A stretch of DNA of 5,501 nucleotides from NCBI GenBank assembly GCA_025963955.1, contig JAOPZU010000556.1:1-5501 (forward strand). Reading direction: 5' to 3'. Origin of the DNA: Solirubrobacterales bacterium (GTDB lineage Bacteria > Actinomycetota > Thermoleophilia > Solirubrobacterales > Solirubrobacteraceae). A program made the translations under genes and the position numbers. Below the pieces are notes generated by a model that saw only the letters and a list, made by a program, of their open reading frames with translations, did no database searches and was not told the origin of the DNA. Of this stretch, positions 1 to 5,354 are shown piece after piece. The first letter of the stretch is position 1, and each line of letters begins with the position of its first letter.

Positions 1-424
1 CCCGCGCGCCTGGCCCCGGTAGCTCGTCGAGCGCGTCGGCGTCCTGCGGCAGCAGCAGCGTCGCCTGTGCCAGCCGGCGGCGCTCGAGCGGGCGCTGCCA
101 GAGCCCGTGGCGGCCCGGGCGGTTGCCCGCCGCCAGCGCGTCGAAGCGGATGGCGCCCGCCCGCGGCCACAGCAGCGCGGCGGTCGTCGTCGAGTAGAGG
201 ACCGCGCGGGGGTCGTGCTCGGCGATGCCGTGGCACGCGGCCCGGCGGGCGGCCAGGGCCCACAGCAGGTCGGTGGCGGCGAACGTCCGCACCTCACGCG
301 GGGGCTGCGCCCGCACGAGCGCCACGTCGACGCCGGCGCGCTCCAGCGAACCGGCGAGCTCGTCCTCCGCCAGGCGCAGGCCGGCGGTCGAGCCGAGGGC
401 CACCAGGAGGACGTCGACGCTCAC
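1..424 (-). CDS. Glycosyltransferase (GT4-like), N-terminal part, runs off left edge
   Basis: Reading the minus strand from a GTG at 424 gives 141 uninterrupted codons to the window edge, beginning MSVDVLLVALGSTAGLRLAE. This looks like the N-terminal Rossmann-type domain of a family 4-like glycosyltransferase. A hydrophobic first strand (VDVLLVALGS) is followed by an acceptor-domain segment with the stretches REVRTFAATDLLWA, LYSTTTAALLWP and NRPGRHGLWQRPLERRR. I recall these as typical of actinobacterial (Thermoleophilia) glycosyltransferases. Such enzymes transfer a sugar from a nucleotide-sugar to a lipid, glycan or small acceptor. The donor-binding C-terminal domain would lie outside the window, so neither donor nor acceptor can be named. 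The start is supported by GGGAG (minus strand, 438-434) with a 9-nt spacer. The gene diverges from the DUF554 gene across 47 bp. The family call is fairly sure; the specific role is unknown. Confidence 0.75.
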   Translation of the reverse strand, partial: MSVDVLLVALGSTAGLRLAEDELAGSLERAGVDVALVRAQPPREVRTFAATDLLWALAARRAACHGIAEHDPRAVLYSTTTAALLWPRAGAIRFDALAAGNRPGRHGLWQRPLERRRLAQATLLLPQDADALDELPGPGAR

Positions 425-452
425 GCGAGGAGTCTCCCAGCCGCGACCTGCG

Positions 453-458
453 TACGAT
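453..458 (+). promoter_or_regulatory. Possible -10 hexamer for the DUF554 gene
   Basis: TACGAT lies 13 nt upstream of the ATG at 472, inside the 47-bp divergent gap. It fits the actinobacterial TANNNT pattern and would give a very short leader, in keeping with only a weak ribosome-binding sequence (AGG, 467-469). No convincing -35 is visible at the expected distance, so this is a weak call. Confidence 0.22.
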
Positions 459-471
459 CCGCCCCCAGGCC

Positions 472-1191
472 ATGACGGGCACCCTCATCAACGTCGGGAC
501 GATCCTGCTCGGCACGCTCGTCGGGACGCTCCTCGCCAGTCGCCTGCCGCCCGGGATCCAGGAGCGCGTGCTCGCCGGCCTGGGCCTGGTCACGCTCGTG
601 CTCGGCGTCGACCTGGCGCTCGAGTGGCGCCAGACGAGCCCGCTGTACGTCCTCGGCGGGGTCCTGCTGGGCGGCCTCGTCGGCGAGGCGCTCGGCATCG
701 AGGACCGCCTGGCGCGGCTCGGCGACCGGCTGCAGGCGCGCGCCAGCGGCCGCAGCGGCGCCGACCCGGACCACCCGTCGACCGTCTCGGAGGCCTTCTT
801 CACCGCCAGCCTGCTCTTCTGCGTCGGGCCGCTGACCATCGTCGGCGCCATCCAGGACGGCCTGACGGGCGACTACGACGCCCTGGCGACCAAGGCCCTG
901 CTCGACGGCTTCGCCGCGGTGGCGATCTCCGCCTCGCTCGGCGCGGGCGTCGCCTTCTCCGCGGTCACCGTGCTGCTCGTCCAGGGGACGATCTCGCTGG
1001 CGGCCGGGCTCTTCGACCAGCTGCTCGCGGAGGGCAGCGAGGCGCTCGCCGCGCTGAGCAGCGCCGGCGGCGTCCTGATCATCGGGATCGCCTTCAAGCT
1101 GCTCGACCTCAAGGACGTGAAGGTGGGCAACTTCCTGCCCGCTCTCCTCATCGCGCCCGGCCTCGTCGGGCTGGTCTCGCTCGTCGACTGA
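472..1191 (+). CDS. DUF554 family membrane protein (YqgA/YdfK-like)
   Basis: The 239-residue protein has the usual length and layout of DUF554 integral membrane proteins, whose function and possible substrate remain undefined. Visible elements are an N-terminal hydrophobic helix (residues 4-22), the 'GLGLVTLVLGVDLAL' helix (36-50), a glycine-rich helix LGGVLLGGLVGEALGIE (61-77), a polar loop (about 78-104), then the family signature FCVGPLTIVGAIQDG (116-130), followed by GD, K141, DG, a small-residue helix (150-170) and QG (171-172). The C-terminal pair of helices includes GVLIIGIAFKLL (200-211) and FLPALLIAPGLVGLV (221-235). The ATG at 472 was chosen because family homology begins there. The open frame continues upstream to 67 but is arginine/proline-rich shadow sequence antisense to the glycosyltransferase. 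The gene converges on the minus-strand gene ending at 1204, with a shared hairpin between them. The family call is firm; function is unknown. Confidence 0.9.
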   Translation: MTGTLINVGTILLGTLVGTLLASRLPPGIQERVLAGLGLVTLVLGVDLALEWRQTSPLYVLGGVLLGGLVGEALGIEDRLARLGDRLQARASGRSGADPDHPSTVSEAFFTASLLFCVGPLTIVGAIQDGLTGDYDALATKALLDGFAAVAISASLGAGVAFSAVTVLLVQGTISLAAGLFDQLLAEGSEALAALSSAGGVLIIGIAFKLLDLKDVKVGNFLPALLIAPGLVGLVSLVD

Positions 1192-1207
1192 GCCGGGAAC
1201 GGCTCAG
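1188..1207. terminator. Small hairpin spanning both convergent stop codons
   Basis: CTGAGCC (1188-1194) and GGCTCAG (1201-1207) form a perfect 7-bp inverted repeat around the 6-nt loop GGGAAC. The plus-strand TGA (1189-1191) and the minus-strand TGA (read from 1206-1204) sit in opposite arms. It lies exactly between two convergent genes, where a bidirectional terminator is expected. No T-tract follows on either strand, so it may act as a weak terminator, a transcript-end stabiliser, or nothing. Confidence 0.4.
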
Positions 1208-1734
1208 GGCCGCGGCACGCCGTCCAGCAACGGCACCTCGCGGCGCAGCCCGGGAACCCGGACCAGGACGACGGGCTTCAGCGGCGAGGTCCGCTCGACG
1301 TAGAACTGCACGCCGTCCCGCTCCTCGATCGCGACGACCGCGTGGTCCTGCCGGCGCCAGGCCAGCGCCCACAGGATCGTGAAGCCGGCCGCGATCCCGG
1401 GGACCTGGGGCGCGAGGAAGGCCAGCGCGGTCGCGAGCAGGGTGGCCACGAGCAGCGGCCACAGCCGGTTCAGGACGACGGCGCCCGGCCGCAGCTCCGG
1501 CATCATCGTCGCGGCCTTGGAGTCCGCCAGTAGGCGGGCGATCGGCGGGCTGGCCTCGTGGCGGCGCCCGAGGAAGGAGCCGAGGATGGCAGCGATCAGC
1601 CACCAGGCGGTCGCGAAGACGACGAGCTGCTCGTCCCCGTCGCGCGTCGCCCCGACCACGCAGACCACCGCGAGCGTGGTGGCCGCGCCGCCGCACAGCA
1701 GCACCGTCATGCGCAGCAGGTCGACGAACCGCAC
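1204..1734 (-). CDS. Hypothetical four-helix membrane protein downstream of otsB
   Basis: The 176-residue product is not a family I can name. Hydrophobic segments lie at about residues 9-29, 37-56, 89-108 and 111-127, suggesting four membrane helices. Between helices 2 and 3 is a polar loop of about 33 residues (RRHEASPPIARLLADSK and following). The C-terminal tail of about 49 residues is soluble and mixed in charge (AIEERDGVQFYVERTSPLKP region), probably cytoplasmic. The chosen start is GTG at 1734, only 5 bp after the otsB stop, which suggests translational coupling; no good Shine-Dalgarno is visible. An internal ATG at 1710 (residue 9) is the alternative. The gene is probably co-transcribed with otsB, but nothing in the sequence shows a role in trehalose metabolism. 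It ends in the hairpin shared with the DUF554 gene. That it is a real gene is well supported by its membrane-protein composition. Confidence 0.72.
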   Translation of the reverse strand: MRFVDLLRMTVLLCGGAATTLAVVCVVGATRDGDEQLVVFATAWWLIAAILGSFLGRRHEASPPIARLLADSKAATMMPELRPGAVVLNRLWPLLVATLLATALAFLAPQVPGIAAGFTILWALAWRRQDHAVVAIEERDGVQFYVERTSPLKPVVLVRVPGLRREVPLLDGVPRP

Positions 1735-1739
1735 CGCGG

Positions 1740-2552
1740 CTACTGCCCGGCGGCCGCGAGGGCCTCGAGCAGCTCACGGACGCCCGCCGGACCGTCCACG
1801 AGCAGGTCGGCCTCGCGCTCGATCTCCGGGGGGGTCTCGTCCGAGCGGACGCCGACGCAGACGGCCGCGGCGAGGTCCCCCGCGGCGACCATCCGCCGCA
1901 GGCCGGCGAACGCGTCGCAGTCGGTCACGTCGTCCCCGGCGTAGAGCGCGACCCGGAGCCCTCGGCCGGCGAGCTGGCGTTCGATGCCGCGTCCCTTGTC
2001 GAGCGCCACGGGCGGCCGGACCTCAAGGACCTTGCGACCGCGGTGGAGGGCTAGGCCGGCCGCCTCGGCGCGGGCGGCGATCCCGTCGACCACGGCTTCG
2101 GCCGCCGCCTCGTCGGGGGCCCCGCGCCAGTGGAAGGCGGCGATCGCCTCCTTGTCCTCACCGCGGACCCGCGTACGGGCGACCTCCTCGCGGTCGAGCT
2201 CGACCGCGGCGAACTCCCGCACGCGCTGCGTCCAGGCCGCGACCTCGGGATCGACCTGCGCCTCGGACGCCCCGCCGACGAGCACCTCGCTGCCGTGGTT
2301 GCCGATGTAGGTGATCGAGCCGAGCGACACGATCCGGCGGGCCACGGCGGCCCGGCGGCCGCTGACGCAGGCGACGAAGCCGTAGCGCTTTGCGATCGTG
2401 ATGAGCGGACGGCGCGTCGTCTCCGGGACGTGCGCGTCGTCGGCGTGGCGCACGATCGGCGCGAGGGTCCCGTCGACGTCCAGCAGGACCGCGGCGGCCG
2501 ACGGATCGGCCAGCAGCGGCGCCAGTGCGTCGTGGAGTGGGGTGGCGGCCAC
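1740..2552 (-). CDS. otsB: Trehalose-6-phosphate phosphatase
   Basis: This 270-residue HAD-superfamily enzyme hydrolyses trehalose 6-phosphate to trehalose and phosphate, the second step of the OtsA/OtsB pathway, in the cytoplasm. HAD motif I is LLDVDGTLAPI, with nucleophile D25 and acid/base D27. Motif II is VSGRR (S64). The OtsB hallmark YIGNHGSE covers residues 82-89. The cap region includes GEDKEAIAAFHWR (131-143), matching the family's E-x-K...H-[YW]-R pattern. Motif III lysine is K186 in LDKG, and motif IV is GDDVTD (206-211) with Mg-binding aspartates. All catalytic residues are present and the length is normal. The start was placed at GTG 2552 because TGGGGGT lies about 7 nt upstream; the in-frame GTG at 2558 would add two residues but sits almost on that sequence. 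No otsA is in the window. It diverges from the TSUP genes and probably leads the membrane-protein gene at 1734-1204. Confidence 0.93.
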   Translation of the reverse strand: MAATPLHDALAPLLADPSAAAVLLDVDGTLAPIVRHADDAHVPETTRRPLITIAKRYGFVACVSGRRAAVARRIVSLGSITYIGNHGSEVLVGGASEAQVDPEVAAWTQRVREFAAVELDREEVARTRVRGEDKEAIAAFHWRGAPDEAAAEAVVDGIAARAEAAGLALHRGRKVLEVRPPVALDKGRGIERQLAGRGLRVALYAGDDVTDCDAFAGLRRMVAAGDLAAAVCVGVRSDETPPEIEREADLLVDGPAGVRELLEALAAAGQ

Positions 2553-2555
2553 GGA

Positions 2556-2570
2556 CACACCCCCAGTGTG
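2556..2570. repeat. CACAC/GTGTG dyad in the otsB-TSUP divergent region
   Basis: CACAC (2556-2560) and GTGTG (2566-2570) flank CCCCA. In the otsB transcript the loop would hold part of the G-rich ribosome-binding sequence. On the other strand the dyad overlaps the candidate TSUP -35. It could be an operator or a small translational control hairpin; with 5-bp arms it could also be chance. Confidence 0.25.
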
Positions 2571-2596
2571 GCAGAGCGGGTGCCGCCGCTTACCAT
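2568..2596 (+). promoter_or_regulatory. Candidate promoter giving a leaderless TSUP transcript
   Basis: GTGGCA (2568-2573, 4/6 match to TTGACA) is separated by 17 bp from TACCAT (2591-2596, fitting TANNNT). Only 7 nt separate the -10 from the A of ATG 2604, the spacing expected if transcription starts at or beside the start codon. No Shine-Dalgarno precedes that ATG, which agrees with a leaderless message, common in actinobacteria. This is inference from the sequence alone. Confidence 0.42.
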
Positions 2597-2603
2597 TCGG
2601 CCG

Positions 2604-2966
2604 ATGGATTGCCGGCGCCTCCTCCTCCTCGCGCTGTGCGGGACGGCGGCGGGGCTGTTCAGCGGGCTGTTCGGCGTGGGCGGCGGGGTGGTGATCGTGC
2701 CGCTGCTGATCCTCTGGCTGGGCTACGGAGAGCGCGAGGCGACGGGCACCTCCCTCGGCGCGATCGTGATCATCGCGAGCGTCGCGTCGCTGACCCACGG
2801 CGCCTACGGCAACCTCCACGTCGGGGACGGGCTGCTGGTCGGGCTGCCGGCCGTCGTGGGCGTCGTCCTGGGCACCGCGCTGCAGCAGCGCGTGGCGCCG
2901 AAGGCCGTCTCCATCGCCTTCGCGGTGCTGCTCGTCGTGTCCGCCGGCGATCTGCTCGTGGGCTGA
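2604..2966 (+). CDS. TauE/SafE (TSUP) family permease, half-size subunit 1
   Basis: The 120-residue membrane protein corresponds to one half of a TauE/SafE (TSUP) transporter, a family that moves sulfite, sulfoacetate and related anions or organic acids across the inner membrane. The family signature is at residues 17-33 (GLFSGLFGVGGG, then VP), followed by TSLGAIVII (helix), the conserved YGNL and DGLLVG, and a final hydrophobic helix (about 99-118). Ordinary members are about 250 residues with two such repeats; this one stops at TGA 2964-2966. After one further codon in the same frame, the second half begins at GTG 2970. The two products align without gaps over about 95 residues, with about 40 identities by hand count. 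ATG 2604 was chosen because the TSUP homology starts there and a leaderless promoter fits. The open frame upstream to 2130 is antisense to otsB. Family is clear; substrate is unknown. Confidence 0.85.
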   Translation: MDCRRLLLLALCGTAAGLFSGLFGVGGGVVIVPLLILWLGYGEREATGTSLGAIVIIASVASLTHGAYGNLHVGDGLLVGLPAVVGVVLGTALQQRVAPKAVSIAFAVLLVVSAGDLLVG

Positions 2967-2969
2967 GGC

Positions 2970-3353
2970 GTGCTGAGCATCGTCGCCATCGGCCTGCTGG
3001 CGGGCGTCCTGGCCGGGATGCTCGGCATCGGCGGGGGTGCGCTGTTCGTTCCCGCGCTCGTGGCAGTCGTCGGCCTCAGCCAGGTCGACGCGGAGGCCAC
3101 CTCGTTGCTGGCCATCGTCCCGGTCGCGGCCGTGGGCGCGTGGCGGCAGCACCGGTACGGGAACCTGCGCGTGCAGGACGGCCTGATCGTCGGCGTCCTC
3201 GCGATTCCGGGCGCGATCGGCGGGGTGGCCCTCGTCAACGCGCTGCCCGAGCGGGCGGTCGAGGTCGCCTTCGCCCTGCTGCAGCTGTTCGTCGCGTGGC
3301 AGCTCGTGCGGCGGGCGCTGCGGGCCCCGGATCCCGCCGCGGACACCGCCTGA
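2970..3353 (+). CDS. TauE/SafE (TSUP) family permease, half-size subunit 2
   Basis: This 127-residue product is the second TSUP half. The signature GVLAGMLGIGGG lies at residues 12-23 with VP at 27-28, then EATSLLAIV, YGNL and DGLIVG, and a last hydrophobic helix (about 99-116) ending in a short charged tail (VRRALRAPDP). It starts at GTG 2970, 3 nt after the stop of the preceding half and in the same frame. The Shine-Dalgarno is poor (GAGG of the stop region sits too close), so translation most likely depends on ribosomes finishing the upstream gene. The two halves presumably assemble into one transporter, either as a heterodimer or as separate homodimers. Alternatively, the split is a recent nonsense mutation in a single 250-codon gene. 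Substrate cannot be read from the sequence; sulfite or organosulfur anion export is the family's best-known role. Confidence 0.83.
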   Translation: MLSIVAIGLLAGVLAGMLGIGGGALFVPALVAVVGLSQVDAEATSLLAIVPVAAVGAWRQHRYGNLRVQDGLIVGVLAIPGAIGGVALVNALPERAVEVAFALLQLFVAWQLVRRALRAPDPAADTA

Positions 3354-3371
3354 CTCGCGGAGACTTGGCGT

Positions 3372-3387
3372 TCCGGCCTGTGCCGGA
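3372..3387 (+). repeat. Stem-loop after the TSUP genes
   Basis: TCCGGC (3372-3377) pairs with GCCGGA (3382-3387) around a CTGT loop. It lies 19 nt past the TSUP stop and could help end that transcript, although no T-tract follows. Its right arm shares 3384-3387 with the palindrome at 3384-3400, so in RNA the two structures exclude each other. Confidence 0.35.
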
Positions 3388-3400
3388 TCGGTGCGATCCG
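3384..3400. promoter_or_regulatory. Perfect 17-bp palindrome, candidate MarR operator
   Basis: CGGATCG, GTG, CGATCCG form a perfect 7-bp inverted repeat with a 3-bp centre, ending 49 bp before the marR start. MarR-family dimers usually bind palindromes of about this length near their own promoters, so autoregulation is the natural reading. A weak -10-like TGTGAT (3409-3414) would place the palindrome over the -35 region, where a repressor could block polymerase. The promoter itself is poorly defined. Confidence 0.5.
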
Positions 3401-3438
3401 CCCGTGGTTGTGATTGGCTACCGGGCGTCGCTGGTCAC

Positions 3439-3444
3439 AGGAGG
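3439..3444 (+). promoter_or_regulatory. Strong Shine-Dalgarno for the MarR gene
   Basis: AGGAGG stands 5 nt before GTG 3450. It is the best ribosome-binding site in the window and fixes the MarR start there rather than at the TTG 36 nt upstream. Confidence 0.85.
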
Positions 3445-3449
3445 CAGCA

Positions 3450-3896
3450 GTGACGATTCACGGAAACGCCTTGCTCGTCGCCGTTTCACGGCTCTCCATC
3501 ACCCAGACTCGCGCAGCAGGCACCGCCGCAAAGGTCGCCGGCGTGAACCCCACCTCGTACGCGATCCTGTCCGAGCTCGCGCTCGACGGCGGGCTCACCA
3601 ACGGGCAGATCGCGGAGCGCCTGGGCATGAGCACGGGCGGCGTCACGCCCGCGCTGGACCGGCTCGAGCGCTCCGAGATGATCGAGCGCAACCCGAACCC
3701 GGCGGACCGTCGCTCGAGCGTCGTGTCGATCACGCCGCGCGGCCAGGAGGTCCTGCGCGGCGCGGCCGACGTCCTCGCCGACCAGCTCGAGAACGTCATC
3801 GACGGCATGGACGAGCGCGCGAGAGAGACCGTTCTGCGCTTCCTGACCGAGGCGAACGACGCCTACGTCACGGTGCAGGAGCGCCTGGACGGCTGA
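3450..3896 (+). CDS. MarR-family transcriptional regulator
   Basis: The 148-residue protein has normal MarR length and architecture. Helical dimerisation segments come first (residues 5-45, including GVNPTSYAILSELAL). The winged helix-turn-helix follows: LTNGQIAERLGMSTGGVTPALDRLERSEMI at about 49-78, with recognition helix near STGGVTPALDRLE. The wing is at 83-98, with the family hallmark DRR (86-88) and ITPRG. A long C-terminal dimer helix covers about 99-145. There is no cysteine, so a thiol-switch mechanism like OhrR is excluded and a small-molecule ligand is more likely. It begins at a GTG with an excellent Shine-Dalgarno. The perfect palindrome upstream suggests autorepression. The downstream oxidoreductase, 65 bp away on the same strand, is the most obvious target, and the TSUP pair upstream is another. 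MarR family is near certain; ligand and targets are unknown. Confidence 0.93.
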   Translation: MTIHGNALLVAVSRLSITQTRAAGTAAKVAGVNPTSYAILSELALDGGLTNGQIAERLGMSTGGVTPALDRLERSEMIERNPNPADRRSSVVSITPRGQEVLRGAADVLADQLENVIDGMDERARETVLRFLTEANDAYVTVQERLDG

Positions 3897-3902
3897 CGCA
3901 CC

Positions 3903-3916
3903 GCGCCCGCCGGCGC
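3903..3916 (+). terminator. Weak hairpin between marR and the oxidoreductase gene
   Basis: GCGCC (3903-3907) can pair with GGCGC (3912-3916) around a CGCC loop, a few bases before GAATTT. The stem is short and the T-run only three bases, so it is at best a weak attenuator. In DNA this GC-rich it may be chance, and read-through into the next gene is plausible. Confidence 0.2.
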
Positions 3917-3961
3917 CCGAATTTCGCTTCCCGTCACCTTCGTCCGGGCAAGATGGGGCCA

Positions 3962-5344
3962 ATGTCATCCCAGGAACACGACGTCATCGTCCTCGGCGCC
4001 GGCCCGGCGGGTGAGGTCGCCGCCGGTCGCCTCGCGGACGCGGGCCTGCAGGTCGCCCTCGTGGAGAAGCACCTCGTCGGCGGCGAGTGCAGCTTCTACG
4101 GCTGCATGCCCTCGAAGGGGCTGCTGCGCCCCGGGCAGGCGCTCGCCGAGGCGCGGCGGATCCCCGGGGCGGCCGAGGCCGTCAGCGGGTCCGTCGACGC
4201 GGCGGCCGTGCTCGCCCGGCGGGACGAGATCGTCCACGGCCTCGACGACGGCGAGCAGCTGCCGTGGGTGCAGGACAAGGGCATCGCGCTTGTCCGGGGG
4301 ACGGGCCGTCTCGACGGCGAGCGGACGGTGGTGGTTGACGACGGCACGCGTCTGATCGCGCGCCGCGCGGTCCTGGTGGCCGTCGGCAGCCGCGCTGCGA
4401 TGCCGCCGATCGAGGGGCTGGCGGACGCCGTGCCGTGGACGAACCGCGAGATCACGAACGCGCACGAGGTCCCTGCGTCGCTGCTCGTCATCGGCGGCGG
4501 CCCGATCGGCACTGAGATGGCGCAGGCCTGGCGCTCGCTCGGCAGCGAGGTGACGATCCTCGAGGGCTCCGAGCGGCTGCTCGTGAAGGAGGAGCCGTTC
4601 GCGTCAGAGCAGGTGCAGGACGCGATGGCCGAGCTCGGCGTCTCGGTGCGGACGGGCGTCAAGGTCGCGCGGGTCGAGCGCGACGGGACGTCCGGGCCGG
4701 TCACCGTGGAGCTCGGCACGGGTGAGCGCCTCACGGCCGCGGAGCTCGTCGTCGCGGCCGGGCGCCATGTCCCGCTGGAGGAGCTCGGCCTCGAGACGAT
4801 CGGCGTGGCCCCGGACGACCACGGCCACCTCGCGGTCGACGACACGATGCGCGTGCCCGGGCACGACTGGCTCTTCGCCGTCGGCGACGCGAACGGCCGC
4901 GCCCTGCTGACGCACATGGGCAAGTACCAGGCCCGCCTGGCGGCCGACGAGATCCTCGGGAAGCCGACCGAGCTGCTCATCGACCGCGGACGCTCGCCGC
5001 GGGTGACGTTCACCGAGCCCCAGGTGGCGGCGGTCGGCTACACGCTGGCGGGGGCCCTCGACGCGGGCATCCGCGCGCGGGCCGTGGAGGTCGGGACGTC
5101 CGCCAACGCCGGCGGCAGCTTCTACGGGCGCGGCGCCGTCGGCACGGCGCGGCTGGTCATCGATGAGGACCGCGGTCTGGTCGTCGGCGCGACGATCACG
5201 GGGGCCGAGATCGCCGACTTCCTGCAGGCCGCCACGATCGCGGTCGTCGGCGAGGTCCCGCTGACCCGCCTGTGGCACGCGGTCCCGGTCTTCCCCACCC
5301 GCAGCGAGCTCTGGCTGCAGCTGCTGGAGAAGGCGGGGTTCTGA
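3962..5344 (+). CDS. FAD-dependent pyridine nucleotide-disulphide oxidoreductase (dihydrolipoyl dehydrogenase-like)
   Basis: This 460-residue flavoprotein has full family length. FAD-binding GAGPAG is at residues 12-17 with E35 ending the second strand. The redox disulphide is C43-x4-C48 in GGECSFYGCMPSK. ATG-like VAVGSR is at 139-144. The NAD(P) site is GGGPIG (178-183) with E201 at the end of the next strand, favouring NADH. The second FAD contact is FAVGDANG, followed by the dimerisation domain (from about 345, SPRVTFTEPQVAAVGYT). Dihydrolipoyl dehydrogenase and mercuric reductase relatives share this layout. However, where dihydrolipoyl dehydrogenase has catalytic HPTxxE, this protein reads FPTRSE (F444-E449), so it is unlikely to be the ordinary lipoamide enzyme. 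It also lacks MerA's N-terminal metal-binding domain and C-terminal Cys pair. The substrate is unknown. ATG 3962 was chosen; in-frame ATG 3953 would add three residues, and neither has a strong ribosome site. It probably shares transcription with marR. Confidence 0.9.
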   Translation: MSSQEHDVIVLGAGPAGEVAAGRLADAGLQVALVEKHLVGGECSFYGCMPSKGLLRPGQALAEARRIPGAAEAVSGSVDAAAVLARRDEIVHGLDDGEQLPWVQDKGIALVRGTGRLDGERTVVVDDGTRLIARRAVLVAVGSRAAMPPIEGLADAVPWTNREITNAHEVPASLLVIGGGPIGTEMAQAWRSLGSEVTILEGSERLLVKEEPFASEQVQDAMAELGVSVRTGVKVARVERDGTSGPVTVELGTGERLTAAELVVAAGRHVPLEELGLETIGVAPDDHGHLAVDDTMRVPGHDWLFAVGDANGRALLTHMGKYQARLAADEILGKPTELLIDRGRSPRVTFTEPQVAAVGYTLAGALDAGIRARAVEVGTSANAGGSFYGRGAVGTARLVIDEDRGLVVGATITGAEIADFLQAATIAVVGEVPLTRLWHAVPVFPTRSELWLQLLEKAGF

Positions 5345-5354
5345 GCCCCGCCAC

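Noticed and set aside
67..471. N-terminal extension of the DUF554 protein
   Set aside because: The 135 extra codons are Arg/Pro/Ala shadow sequence antisense to the glycosyltransferase; DUF554 proteins start at the membrane helix.
2964..2966. UGA as selenocysteine codon in TSUP
   Set aside because: No selenoprotein family resembles TSUP, the position is a linker between helices rather than a redox site, and a restart codon follows at once. Simple termination and restart is more economical.
2553..3152. N-terminal extension of OtsB to 3152
   Set aside because: It is antisense to both TSUP genes, rich in H, Q and D without domain character, while OtsB homology begins near 2552.
3414..3449. Earlier TTG start for MarR
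   Set aside because: AGGAGG sits 5 nt before GTG 3450 and would lie inside the longer version; the extra 12 residues show no homology.
2525..3961. Long N-terminal extension of the oxidoreductase reading through the TSUP and marR region
   Set aside because: The frame is open only because of high GC; the upstream translation is arginine-rich low-complexity sequence overlapping three real genes, and the FAD motif starts right after the 3962 ATG.
3962..5344. Mercuric reductase (MerA)
   Set aside because: The protein lacks the N-terminal metal-binding domain and the C-terminal vicinal cysteines, and no mer genes are nearby.
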